A stretch of 64,000 nucleotides of DNA, taken from contig JAQJVL010000421.1 in the NCBI GenBank assembly GCA_035578905.1, positions 727,001 through 791,000 on the forward strand, given 5' to 3'. Under the pieces are notes generated by a model. That model was not told the DNA's origin. It saw only the letters and a list, made by a program, of their open reading frames with translations, and ran no database searches. The position numbers and the translations under genes were made by a program. Below are positions 23,201 to 36,052 of the stretch, in pieces. Numbering within the stretch: position 1 is the first letter of the stretch; each line of letters begins with the position of its first letter. The DNA comes from Stictocephala bisonia. Taxonomy: Eukaryota > Arthropoda > Insecta > Hemiptera > Membracidae.

Positions 23201-25841
23201 ATTAATAAGTTTAAACTTGAAAATTTTTATATATGCACGATATGTTAGTATGTTTTTATATATTTTGTTTAGTACCACCAAAAATTATGTTTATCACTTA
23301 CTAACTTAAAATTATGATTGAATTCACTTATATTTTTATAGTATTCACGCCTTTTTTATCTATAAATAAACTATTAATTACTATTTAATGTGTCCTAATT
23401 TCTTATATCGAGTTTTAAGATAATATTCTATTTATAATACCGTAATAAATACTAATGAACAGTTAAACAGAAACCAAGATTGTAAGGATTAAACTAGACC
23501 TATTATGTGCTATAGGAAATAATAATACATTGTATATAAAAATTTATTATATGATTTTAAAAATGATAACTTCCCATTGTTTAATTGATTATCATACTAT
23601 CAGTAAACATATATAAATTTTAATTACAGAACTAATTAGTTATAGCATCCTAATTTAATGTTGTTAAAAGATTATCTCACAATACAAAAGCCAAATACCT
23701 CACAAACGAATTGAGAATACTAACAGAAATGTGTATCTTATGGTAATCTAAATGTTTTATGTCGTGTACAACATCGTAACTATAAATAGCATGTACTATT
23801 TATTTATTGTATTTATGATTTACTGAGTATCTGATGATTTTTATCATACGTTTATTTATTAACACACAGTTAAATTATATCTTTATTAAGTCATTACGTA
23901 CAGTATGCTGTTAAAAAGTGCAAAATGTGGACACAGACAACAGAGAATAAAAGAGAGGAAGCATGCCTTGTGGCCGTAACCTCAGTGGTACTTATAAATA
24001 GAATACAGTAAATGCACATATATATATACATATGTAGTAATAATTACAAAGTTTACCCGTGATGTTCTGAAAGAAAAATGGAAGAAACTGATAAGTTTCT
24101 GGCCCTGAAATTATCATATAAATCTTGAGAAAACACTACTCGGTACACTATCTCAACACTGTTTAGTGCACCATTGGATGTGATATCTATGCTTCTCTGT
24201 CTCTAGAATCAGCATGAATATAGTTTGCTAAACACAAATGAGATTGTCGGAATACTGTTGATTTTCTATATTTAGCTAAAACGCCTCTCATTTTAAATAT
24301 AGAACTAGTAAACTAAATTCTACTCTAGTAAAGGTATGTAAGATACCTTTTTTTATCAGTTTATTTATCAATTTGTGGAAAACAAACCCTTATTATCGGT
24401 TTTGATAGTGTTTCTTTAAACGGAAAGTGAACTAAATATCTATATTAGCCTTTTAAGTACAAAATGTACACTCTCATCGCTTAAAAAGTTATAACTTATA
24501 GAAAAACACATTGTTCGCAAACACATGAAGGTCTATTATCTTTTAATTTAACTTTCCTTCAATTTAGCTAGTAACAGTAGATCAGTGGCCCTGTTTCATA
24601 AGTAATGCATTTTTAAATAGTTAGTGATCGGAAGGTAAAACAACAATTTTCTCCTAAAACGTTTTATTTTATCAGCTCTAAATAATTAAAAGATATTAAT
24701 CACATATTTATAACGTTAATAGTAATATTTCTTGGTGCTTTCCTATTCCAAGCAGTTACGATATCAATATACAACGCTCTTTTAAATATAAGTTAAAATA
24801 TTATAAATGTGTAGTAAAATTAAATGTTTACGTTTCTGTTGAATATATTTTGCCACAAATCACACTTACGAAATGTTTTTATCGTCGTACCTCATTAAAT
24901 ATTCGACGCTTATTGAGTTCCACTGAACTTTCCTCCCCAAAACACAACCCCTTTTTCCCACCCCTACTTGGAAGTCATAAATATTTTGCTCCTCCCGGCT
25001 TATGCCAATTAGCAGTATTTTGCAACCTTTAAGGATGAGGAAACTTGTTCATTTTTAATCTAAAAATTCATTAATTTATCTTCATTAATTACAAAAGATA
25101 GTTTTTAATAAATTCAGTACAATGTTATAGTCATTGGAACTACGCATTCTTTAGAAATGTCATTAAGTATAGAAAAATATCAAAATGATTAAACTTTTAC
25201 AGTTTACAATTATTTGACTCTGTACAAACCATTATTGTATAAAAAAACCACTAGGAATACTATTATGCAAAAAGTTTAACTTGCAAAAAGTATGAGTATC
25301 TTTATTAACGATGCATTAAAAATATTATTTGATTATTTCTTTGACGATAAAAATGTAAATATACTTTACTTTATAAAATATTCGAGCATTATGTCTTTTT
25401 TTAAGGAAAAGCCCCTCCATAATATACCCATTACAAAGAAGAGAACATACACTTTTTGACAGTTAATTTTTACAATAGTACATTTTACTTCCACCTTTTA
25501 AAACATATATTACTGCATTATCTATAAATTTTTTTATTAAAGTGGTTTAAAAAATATAATGCATATACATTTTTTTTATAATATTTAGTCATATTTGAGA
25601 GTTGAAAGATGCTCCAATTTTGGTCTTTAATTCTAAGTCCAATATCTTTAAGTGTGTAATTACTGGTTATTGACTCCTGCTCTAGATTACCATCTTGTCA
25701 CATTTATATTACTAAGTATGTAACTTTTTATTTTTTATGAAAAGACATTTATTTCAAATGGCAATTATTTTAAACAACATAACTACTACTAGTTTAAACA
25801 TATTTGCGTCCTATTTCGTAAGCTTAAGCGGCTGGAGTCAT
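23201..25841. other. Copy-B-specific insertion 2, left part, no gene seen
   Basis: AT-rich. A C-rich patch at 24930-24990 sits in a 60-codon open stretch (24850-25032) with no recognisable motif. Nothing else stands out. Confidence 0.5.
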
Positions 25842-25963
25842 TATTAACAACTAGTTCTTCCGGTGTCAACCGCGTCAAAGGACTATTTACAATATGTACA
25901 GTTCCATACATATTGTAAATAGTCCTTTGACGCGGTTGACACCGGAAGAACTAGTTGTTAATA
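25842..25963. mobile_element. Foldback palindrome, 57-bp arms, 8-bp loop (family P, member 1)
   Basis: 25842-25898 and 25907-25963 are essentially perfect reverse complements. Arm landmarks are CTAGTTCTTCCGGTGTCAAC, CGCGTCAAAGG and TTTACAATATG. Just outside the left arm is CTTAAGCGGCTGG, which is shared with the larger palindrome at 28767-29076 (CTTAAGCGGCCGG). The near-perfect arms mean it is young or kept symmetrical by gene conversion. Confidence 0.85.
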
Positions 25964-26027
25964 TTTGCATCATTCACAAATTTCCTGTACATAGATATTT
26001 AAGTCTGCGTGTAGGAGGGAGGGAAAC

Positions 26028-26140
26028 CCCACCCGCCTGCCTATACACGTTCTGTAGAAATGACCTTTGACCACCCACCCGTCAGTACGCGTACGGTAGT
26101 AATGACCCACCCATCCGTACTCGTGAGGTATTAATGACCC
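26028..26140. repeat. Degenerate minisatellite related to 4825-4964
   Basis: About three units of 32-42 bp, each with a CACCCrCC-like start, a TACnCGT centre and a TAnTAATGAC-like end. The unit matches the minisatellite in copy A. It begins 65 bases after the palindrome 25842-25963. Confidence 0.7.
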
Positions 26141-27476
<1,336 letters not shown>

Positions 27477-27480
27477 TGCC

Positions 27481-27993
27481 TTTATATTGTTTAATATAAG
27501 TATACAACATATGTTATATAAATATAAACAAGGTTTTATCTTATTCCTTATAAGTTGTTAAAGTAGCCAAATATAATTATTTAACCTAAATCGTTAACTA
27601 ATATACAATATTTACTATATGATGCATGCCAGTAACAAAATATTCTTCAAACAAATAAAATTTCTTAAATTTCCAGTATAAAGTTAAATGCATTCTATAC
27701 ATTTTATTCATTAAATTTAAAGGAACCTTTTGTGTAGTTATTTGATTTTATTTTTAGCGTGAAAAATACTCGCTATTATTCGAAAAACTTACATTTATTT
27801 GTCAAAAAATAAAATTGTTTTCCATATTTTACTTTAAAAATGTTTAAATTTGATTATCATAAAACATAACGGTTTTTACAATGTTTCAATAATTTTAATT
27901 GAGATAGTCATATAAAAAAGTAATAAAATTCAGTAAATTTCTTTTTAATAATATCCCTAAATTGTTATAAAATGAGACTAACCTAAATTAACT
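27481..27993 (+). repeat. Dispersed long repeat R, copy 1
   Basis: Matches 45117-45720 along its whole length (shared TATACAACATATGTTATATA, CTTCAAACAAATAAAATTT, ACATTTATTTGTC and CATAAAACATAA). It starts exactly where the microsatellite ends. It has no open frame and is probably an old non-autonomous element or duplication fragment. Confidence 0.75.
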
Positions 27994-28766
27994 ATGTGTG
28001 TGTGTGTAATAAAGTTGTATTATTTATAAATGTATGGTAACTATATCTTGATAACATTTTTATTGCTACAAATGTTCAATTGGTATATAAGTTATATGTT
28101 ATTTATTACACGTATACCAAAACCTGATTTTGTTATTATTATGTGTATTTTTTGTAATAATATTTTATGAACAGTCTTTACTATACTTGCTATTAACACC
28201 TAATACAATTTATTATATAATTATATGATTCCTGGTAAGGTATTCTTTAATTAAAATATGTACGTCAACTGCCTACAAAAAGAAACTGCGATGGCTCTCT
28301 TTAACAAAATGTTCAGTAGCAAAATTAAAAATTTAGTTCAATTTTAACTAGACATGTTGTAATGATAAGAGCCGCACAACACAAATATACCTAGTGAATA
28401 AAACTTATAAAATCAGCCCAAAGAAAACCAATAACGTTTATGAAGTTTCAAAACAAAGTTAGTTTTGAGAATGTCGGCTTACTTTAGCTTCTCCAAAACT
28501 TGTCCTCCAGGGTAAAGTTACAATGGGGTTGGTACCGTCTGAAGTCTCTTTGGGTGTGGGTTTATTATTTTTATACGTAATTAGACGAATATAAAATTAA
28601 AGTATGTTGGTTTAATATTTTAGAGGTGTGAAATAGAAAAAAATCTGAATATTATTAACTAGTTGAAATTCGGGGTTTTTCTGTTTCAGCCTAGTTAGAT
28701 TAATAATTTCGTAATATAATGTGTCTTTATTTTAATCTTAGAACTTAGGCTTAAGCGGCCGGTGTC
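27994..28766. other. AT-rich non-coding DNA with module M2 copy 3
   Basis: 28399-28492 is the third copy of module M2 (shared TCAGCCCAA, GTTTCAAAACAAAGTTAG). No coding sequence seen. Confidence 0.55.
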
Positions 28767-29076
28767 ATAACTAGAATCTACAGTTTCCGGTGACAACCGC
28801 GTCAAGGTACTATCTACAATATTTACAAGATGACCAGACGTTTCGCCCATAATGTGATGTGGCATCCTCAGTGGTTTCTCTGAGACGTCTCAGATGTCTC
28901 AAATGTCTCAGTGGCATCCTCAGTGGTTTCTCTGAGACATTTGAGACATCTGAGACGTCTCAGAGAAACCACTGAGGATGCCAAATCACAGTATGGGCGA
29001 AACGTCTGGTCATCTTGTAAATATTGTAGATAGTACCTTGACACGGTTGTCACCGGAAACTGTAGATTCTAGTTAT
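28767..29076. mobile_element. Large foldback palindrome, 145-bp arms, 20-bp loop (family P, member 2)
   Basis: Arms 28767-28911 and 28932-29076 are reverse complements with only a few mismatches. The loop (28912-28931) repeats a 20-base piece of the left arm (28860-28879). Outer arm landmarks (TTTCCGGTGACAACCGCGTC, TACAATATTTAC) match palindrome 25842-25963. The inner arm adds GAGGATGCC, GGGCGAAACGTCTGG and a run of GAGACnTCT-type units. CTGAGGATGCC with GCGAAACGT is a phrase I associate with the ends of Penelope-like retroelements in arthropods. That link is from memory and untested. It has no coding capacity. Confidence 0.85.
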
Positions 29077-30968
29077 GTCTTTATTTTGACCTAGTATTGT
29101 TTCATAATTTATTTATAAAATTGCTCCTATTTATTATTTACAGATTCACTTTACCTTAACTTAAACAATCTGTATTTTTTTACTCCAACTGCAAAATCAG
29201 AACGAAAATAATTTTGAGTTATCATTTCTCCCTCTCTTCTATATTATGTTGATTTTTTTACAGTTAGATCTGCGATCGGATATTTTATGATTTTCAGTTG
29301 GTTGAAATCACTCAAATATGTTTGGACTACGGGAATTCATTATGATGAATCTCCTTATCCTTTCAGACAGAAATAATTGTATGAAATCATAAATAATTAA
29401 AAATGTAAATTTTTAGTAAATTTAAATTTAAGTGTATTAGAACATATTGTAAACCCATTATTTTGATTGTACCCTGTTTGAACTGAAGTAAGTTAAACAG
29501 ATAGTTCTGTGGAAACTTTTAAACTTCTCGGCATTTGCTTTTAACGTTAAAAAGGTTTTATGTTGAGCATCATTTTAGACCAGAATATTAAATAAAACTA
29601 TTAAAATTTAGATACAGAAATAAAAGGTACTAATTATTGTGTGATTCAAAATTGAGTTAGTATATTAAGTATTTTATATATTGTTATTCCGTTTTCTATT
29701 GTAGATATTATAATATCCACTAACTGTCATCTATATTATAGAACTAATCAATCAGTATTCCCCAAAATTCTTTTAACATATTTATTCCCAAATATAGAAA
29801 AAAATAAGAGTGGTGAAAATATAAAATAAATTTCTCCAAGCGAAGAAATAGTGTAGGGGGTAGTTTAGGAAGTTATATATTTTAAAATAGATATCAAAGT
29901 ATATAATACCAAACTAATTATTTAAAAGTTCAGTATGAAGTAATAATGAAAATAAATTAGTCTAAATCTTCCACTTTATTCATATATTTTTCAGTTGGAT
30001 TTACCAGTGACGTAAAATCGTGTAATGATTGACAGCAGGTTTCAGGCACTGAATAAAGAACGTGCTGTCAGTTATGCCCCGTGATTTGACGCAATCCAAC
30101 ACTCTTTTTATTTAAATATGTAGAAGCACTGTTACCATAAAGTAATTCTTTAAAACTCTGATTGTTGCCTTCAATTATTTAGCTTTGTATTTATCTATTT
30201 ATAGTCTTTTATAATTGCAATAAATTTAAAAAGTAAATTACTTCAAAGACAGTACTTGATACCGTAAAAAAATAATTATTGATATAAATTGTGAGTTTAT
30301 ATTCAACTAATGATGTTTGTAGTTTTACTGAAATAATACTTGCTATAAAAAATTAGCTTAGTGGTTCCTAAATTGCTGGTACTTTAAAAAAAACTCTCAT
30401 GATAATTTTTATTGAATTAGAATATTAATCACACATTATGTATTGATTTAGTTATCATATTACAAAATACAGTAACATTCCATTGTATTTTAGATGTAAT
30501 TTACCATTTACAAATTACACATAAATTTATACACACAACTAACTGTTCAGACCAGTTGAAACTGAGAACTGGAATTCATAATTTACTTATTAAAATAAAT
30601 TATGTTTACAATAATATTCTGGAGATGTGAACAAAATTACAATTTTAATAAACCACTCTCACTTACATATCCCCGCCTCCAATTATAATGTGAATTAGGA
30701 TAGAGAACAATTTAAAACTTTGATACTAACTTATTTTCTGTATTTCCCTACTTACTCAATTTAAGTTGATCTTCTACCAATGAGTTTTTATATATTATAA
30801 TGTGTTTGTGTTAGAAAACGTTTACTATCTATAGACTTATAAATTAACATCGATCCAGTCTGTTTGTTGATGGATATAAATAATACAATTTAGCAATGAA
30901 TGGTTGAAAATTAAAAAAAATGTATTATTTCACATGGGTAAGTTAAGTCTAATATGCCTTCCATAATA
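29077..30968. other. AT-rich non-coding DNA, no gene seen
   Basis: An imperfect hairpin lies at 29994-30102: GTTGGATT at the left, AATCCAAC at the right, TGACAGCA against TGCTGTCA inside, and interrupted pairing between. The final ~550 bases match copy A near 11000-12050. Confidence 0.5.
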
Positions 30969-31105
30969 CTTAACCTGGGGACCAACGGATTAACGTGACC
31001 TCTAAACCACGGGAGAGTCACAGGGGTAGAAACTGTTAGTGGTCACATCTGGAACCGTACCAGAAACTCCTGCGTGGCAAGCCTCAGCCCCTTATCTACA
31101 TTGGT
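30969..31105 (-). mobile_element. 3' fragment of the 5S-derived SINE (or a relative sharing its tail)
   Basis: On the minus strand GAGGTCACGTTAATCCGTTGG and CCCAGGTTAAG match the tail of the 5S-derived SINE copies (GAAGTCACGTTAAGCCGTTGG and TCCAGGTTAAG at 61805-61840). The 5S-like head is not visible; further upstream the match is weak. This makes it a truncated, diverged copy. Confidence 0.6.
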
Positions 31106-31544
31106 TCCAATAAACATGTTAAATATAATCTTAAAAATATGGGACTATTTTATTTGTATGTACGATAAAAAAGCTACAATATTAGAGAAAATAAACACAT
31201 CAGTACAATAGAATTGGTATTTAAAGATGCAATCAGTTCAAACTGCACGATTGAAAAGTTCAAATGGTAAATTCAAAATAAAAATAAATAATAAAGCACA
31301 TTATAGTATTCTTTTGTTCTTAAGAACTTTGATAAACTTTTCAGAATTAATATTTTTCATTTTTTTAGAAACAATATATGACGCATTCGAACATATCAAT
31401 ATTTTCTTTGTTTTGCAATAATTATATAATTTATTAATATATTTTCAAAGCTATTAAAATTAATACTGTTGCAATATATATTTTGAAAAGAATATTTTAA
31501 TTTTAAGGTTTTTGTGCACATTTTTTAATTATTAGAAGTTTTTA
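31106..31544. other. AT-rich non-coding DNA of copy B
   Basis: Corresponds to copy A 12230-12650. The 64-codon open stretch 31227-31421 is A/T-driven. Confidence 0.5.
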
Positions 31545-32976
31545 AAATTATTAGACATGCATTTGACCACAATGACATTCAGCATGATTTAGATACTATT
31601 ACACAATGGTGTCAAGATAATCTTTTAAATTTAAATATTGATAAATGTTGTGTTATGTCAATACATAGAAAGAAAACACCATATTTATTTCCTTACAAAA
31701 TAAATGATTGTCTCTTACGTAGAGTGAACCAGTTTAATGATCTGGGAGTCCTAATAACAGATGACTTGAGTTTCTCAAACCATATGTTAAATGTGGTGAA
31801 GAAAGCTTACTGTTCATTGGGTTTTATTTCAAGGATTGGAAAAGAATTTAGAGACATTGAAACACTTAAAATTTTATTCAGATCTTTAGTTCGCTCCAGA
31901 TTGGAGTTTGCATCTATAGTTTGGTCCCCATCAACTCAACTATATTGTGAAATGATTGAGAGAATTCAGAAGAAATTTTTGCGATTGTTGTATTTTAAGT
32001 ATTTTGGTCAGTTAAATTATCCAATTTGGCATATTAGATATGAAGAAATGTTAAATTTATTTGATTTCGAAAGGTTGTCTAAGAGACGAAAATTAGCGCA
32101 ACTTTTTTACCTGCATGGTGTTATGAGAGGTATTGTGGATGACCCAGCAACCTTAAGTAAGATAAACTGGTGTGTGCCGGCTTATGGTAGGCGCGCTGGC
32201 TATATGTTATACCCTGGTGGGGCTCGTACTGCCGCTCATGCTAACTCCTTTCTAAATTTTACAATCATATTGTTTAATTCCATAGCTGGTGGTGTAGATG
32301 TAGACATGTCACGGGCAGTATTCAGAGCAACATGTAAAGACTTAATACTTTGAAGGATTGCTGGAACAACTAGGTTTCTCAACCTAAATTAATTTAGTTA
32401 TTCAAATTCATTTCTTGGATTGTTTTATTTTTTTTATAGGGCCTACTTATTTTTTATTTTTATTAATGTATTCAAATAAGCATTGTTTGGAAGAGTAAAG
32501 AGTTTTTAATCCTTAAATTTTAAAAATTAAGTATTGTTATTTTTGTTTAGGCATGGAGGTCTTAATTATTAATATTTTTTTTTTTTTCATGCGGCCCCCA
32601 TAATTGGGCCCTTGGTCTGTTGGGGTCGCAGTTGTTTTTCGCAGGTTTCAGTATTTCTGTTTTCTTTTGTTTGTTTTGGTTTTTGAATATATCTGTTTCA
32701 TTACAAATTAATCTTATGTTTAATAATTTAGCTTATGTCTGGTTGTATTTAAACTGTATTTATATTATTGTATTGTAACCGAGAATGTATTATATAATTT
32801 GGAGTACTTTATTTAGGCGCATAAGTTATAATTGTGTTTCTTTAGTTATTTAAGTTTATTTTTTTATTTTTCATCAAATGTGCCTTTTTATTGTGATCAA
32901 TAATTTTGCCTGTGAAACTAATCTGTACCTGTGAAAACAATAAATACATTTATTATTATTATTATTATTATTATTT
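31545..32976 (+). pseudogene. 5'-truncated CR1/jockey-like LINE with reverse transcriptase C-terminus
   Basis: An open frame from about 31545 to the stop at 32353 gives roughly 265 residues beginning downstream of the catalytic palm. Recognisable pieces are IQHDLDTITQWCQDN and LNLNIDKC, FNDLGVLITDDLSFSNH (thumb), RSLVRSRLEFASIVWSP, then IERIQKKFLRLL, and a SKRRKLAQLFYLHG tail. This is the C-terminal third of a non-LTR retrotransposon polymerase. About 600 bases of 3' UTR follow, with AATAAATAC at 32939 and a (TTA)n tail at 32950-32975. The frame is intact as far as it goes, so the insertion is fairly young. Truncation at the 5' end is the usual result of incomplete target-primed reverse transcription. 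Copy A (about 12600-12700) shows the empty site. It differs from the family at 13585 and 53485. Confidence 0.88.
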
Positions 32977-33151
32977 CATTACATTTATGCAGTTTTAAAT
33001 ATTAGTATCTCCTAAAGATATAAATACAAGTTGCAATGACTTATAGTTAATAACCACAACCATACTAAAGTTCGATAGTTACTTAACAAATAACTGAAGG
33101 GGAGTATAACGTAACAGCTACATATTATATTCAGTATATCAATAAATATTT

Positions 33152-33326
33152 GAGTTGATATATAGTGTTTCCAGAACATTAATTGATGAGTTCTGTTGTA
33201 CATGTATACAAACTAAGTTTGTACTTCTCGAGGGACGTGTTCCCTATTAAACTGGGTATAACTAGTGTAGTTTGAGACGAAATGATCTGCACTAACACCC
33301 ACAACTACAACGTAAATACACCATCT
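33152..33326. repeat. Highly conserved non-coding block of the duplication (copy B)
   Basis: Partner of 12841-13011; see there. Copy B differs mostly in the first 70 bases, where it has a short insertion near 33190. Confidence 0.7.
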
Positions 33327-33709
33327 TACACAAGAATATTTAAATACAAGTACTAGAGTATTATAAAGTGGGTATATTGTAAAATAAATATTAATTGATT
33401 ACTTTTTGAAAAGGTGAATGAAAAAATTAAATTTAATATTTTATATGTATTTATAAAAGTATAAAATCTAGTACATCATAAAAATTACTAAGTATATAAA
33501 AAAATGTGAGTACATAAATCACGTAACTGACATATAAACTTCATGATTACTCTCTTAATCATCTGTAATAATATTTACTAAGCTTACAATTTAGATTTTT
33601 ATAAATTTACTCTATTTATATTGATATAACTGTTATATTAAAACAAATATTTGATATTTGATCTAAACGATTACATCTCCTTCATTTGTTTTACGAGTTT
33701 CCCAAAATA

Positions 33710-34130
33710 GAGGGTGGAAACACTTTCCTAAGAATGTTATTTTTTCCATAGATAATTTGATATTTTTTTTAATAATAGTGTTGTATTAAGCATAATTTTT
33801 GATCGGAATAATTTACTGAAAACCGATAAAAAGCAGCGAAATGATACTTCCAAATGACCAATACTCTGGAAATAATAAACCGTTCTAAGTCCGATTTGTG
33901 GCAATTAATTTATCTTGAATAGACCTTTTATTTCATACCAAACGTGATCTAAGCTTACGTTGAAGATTTTCGTTTGACTCCTTGTGGTTCGTCCACCTGA
34001 AAAGATAAAATGTCGCTCATGGCGTCAAAAAGTATGTTCTTTGTAACCATGATCATGTACAAGATTTAACTTTTACAACTGAAGTCATAAAAAAGTTTTG
34101 AAAGCGTTTCCATATGATTTTTCCACCCTG
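33710..34130. mobile_element. Tc1/mariner-type MITE, 421 bp, TA target site
   Basis: Left end GAGGGTGGAAA (33710-33720), right end complement CAGGGTGGAAA (34130-34120), each flanked by TA (33708-33709 and 34131-34132). Ten of eleven terminal bases match. CAGGGTG-type ends with TA duplication are typical of insect mariner-like elements. The interior has no usable frame on either strand. Confidence 0.7.
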
Positions 34131-35550
34131 TATGTTATATTAACATTGCCTTCATGTTTATTTGAAGATTAAGATTCTTTTTTTGTATTAGTCTTAAGCA
34201 GGTCTCACATTTTTCATGAATATTTCCGGATATGTCTAGATGATACATTTGTTCGTACTTTACCGACCGTTCGCTAAACATACGTCTACCCCTGTCGATG
34301 GTATGATGTCAGGGGATGTTTCAAGTTAAATATATATATTATGTACAATGGAATTTAAGTATAATTATTACTACAAAACTGTCATAGATTGAATTAAACT
34401 AGAACAAATCTCTTCTGTATACGTTCCTAAACTAAACTCTCATCAAAACATTTCCATTGTTTGCCTCTACTTGATGGTTAAGTGATTCCGAGCAAACTTG
34501 GGTATTTTCAACTTTGCCAACATCGAATAACAAAACCTAACAAATGTATTAGTTACGGTTTGCTTACACTGTTTTTATTTTTGCTACTAATCAATACTTG
34601 ATTATAAATTACAAAATAAAACATTACTTTATTTTAAATCAATTTCGATGATTTGTTACTAAGAATATTAATAAACTTATTTTTATTAAATGAAAAATAT
34701 TTGCTATATTTCATTAATAATATAACTTTATTTATGTATTAATTAAATAATGTACAATAATAACTAATAATCACAAAGTAAGTTAAGTGTGTATTATAAT
34801 TAAAACATATTAAGATTAATAATATAAATAAATATTGACAGTGTAGTATTCAATATCTAAACTAGAAGAACAACTGTAACTTTTTTTAAAATAAATATAT
34901 CAATATGCTAAAAATTATAAATAGTCCTTCATAAAACAGGACGAGAAGCAAGTTACTTAATAGATAAGAAGTACTTAAATCTAGACCACAAGGTGGAAGG
35001 CAAACATTATTTACTCATATAAACAAAAAAAAGAACAATAATAAAAATATTGACTTTTCATTCGCACATATTTCCAATCAAATGCATATTCTTACACAAA
35101 AGCATACTGTATTCCTCATATTGTAAAAAAATAATATTCATAAATGGTAGACCAGAGAATTCAACGCTTCAAAACACACCGTCAGTCATTAAAGAACACT
35201 ACGTCACACGTAATTCACATCTGTGACGTTGGTGGTACAGTATAATATATTATTTTACTATTGATATTGTTTTAAGTAGAACAGTTATTTTATAGGCCAG
35301 CCATTTTTAAAACGATTTCCTTGAAAATGTAAGCGTTTCGTTTCGTATGATAGATAAAGAACGTAATTATACTTGTATTTGTAAGGCTAATTTAGTTTTA
35401 GTAGCTTAAACTTTTATTAAGCTTACATATTGAAAGAATGTAAGCCAACTCTAATAAGCTTGATTCTATTAAGGCATTTTAATATGCTTATTATATTCGA
35501 AAATAAGTATTTTACATAACTTATAGTTATATAGTATATTTCATAACAAA
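34131..35550. other. AT-rich non-coding DNA, no gene seen
   Basis: No frame or repeat recognised. A short AC/GT-rich stretch at 35170-35240 includes two ACGTCAC-like strings. Confidence 0.5.
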
Positions 35551-35648
35551 AGTGGAAAGTGGGGTTTTGCATGTTCGAGACCATATGTTTGAAGTGCGAG
35601 ACTTGTCGAGCACTTCGAATGGTCGAGAACATACAAAACACTTTCACT
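35551..35648. repeat. Imperfect inverted repeat, ~40-bp arms
   Basis: 35551-35596 and 35611-35648 pair, with gaps (landmarks ATGTTCGAGACCAT against ATGGTCGAGAACAT, and GAAGTG against CACTTC). A second, longer-range pair is TTTTCACTACACTAC (about 35666) with GTAGTGTAGTGAAAA (about 35822). Together they look like the ends of one foldback unit of about 290 bp. Confidence 0.6.
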
Positions 35649-35943
35649 CGAGTTTTGAACGATACTTTTCACTACACTACGGAATAAAAACAGGTGTTGT
35701 TGACTGTGGAAAATTTTCGGTTGTAAACAATGTTACTTTCGGTAGTAAACAATAGACAGCTTTTGAAAATATGATGTTTCGCAGGTTGTAAGCACATAAC
35801 GAAAAAGCACACTACTCATAGTAGTGTAGTGAAAAATATAATAATTAAAAACTTAATGAATATTCTTATTTAAGTGCTAAATTTGTTATAAATGAATTCA
35901 TGTATGTGTAAATTTTACTGTGTGAATAAAATGTATCCTTAAC

Positions 35944-36052
35944 ACAAACCACATTCCAGGAAAAAGAGGTAATAGGAAGCTTATTTCATGGCCCTCCTCA
36001 GACCTCAGGTACTATAAATATTCTTGAAACACTAATCTCCTAATTGGGTAAG
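35944..36052 (+). repeat. Repeat module M3, copy 3
   Basis: Shares CCTCAGACCT, TATAAATATTCTTG and CTAATTGG with the copies at 7996, 21849 and 60297. Flanks are unrelated, so the ~110-bp module itself is the repeated unit. Confidence 0.65.

Noticed and set aside
28868..29053. 61-codon minus-strand open frame in the large palindrome
   Set aside because: It spans both arms of the hairpin and so reads a sequence and its own complement; not a gene.
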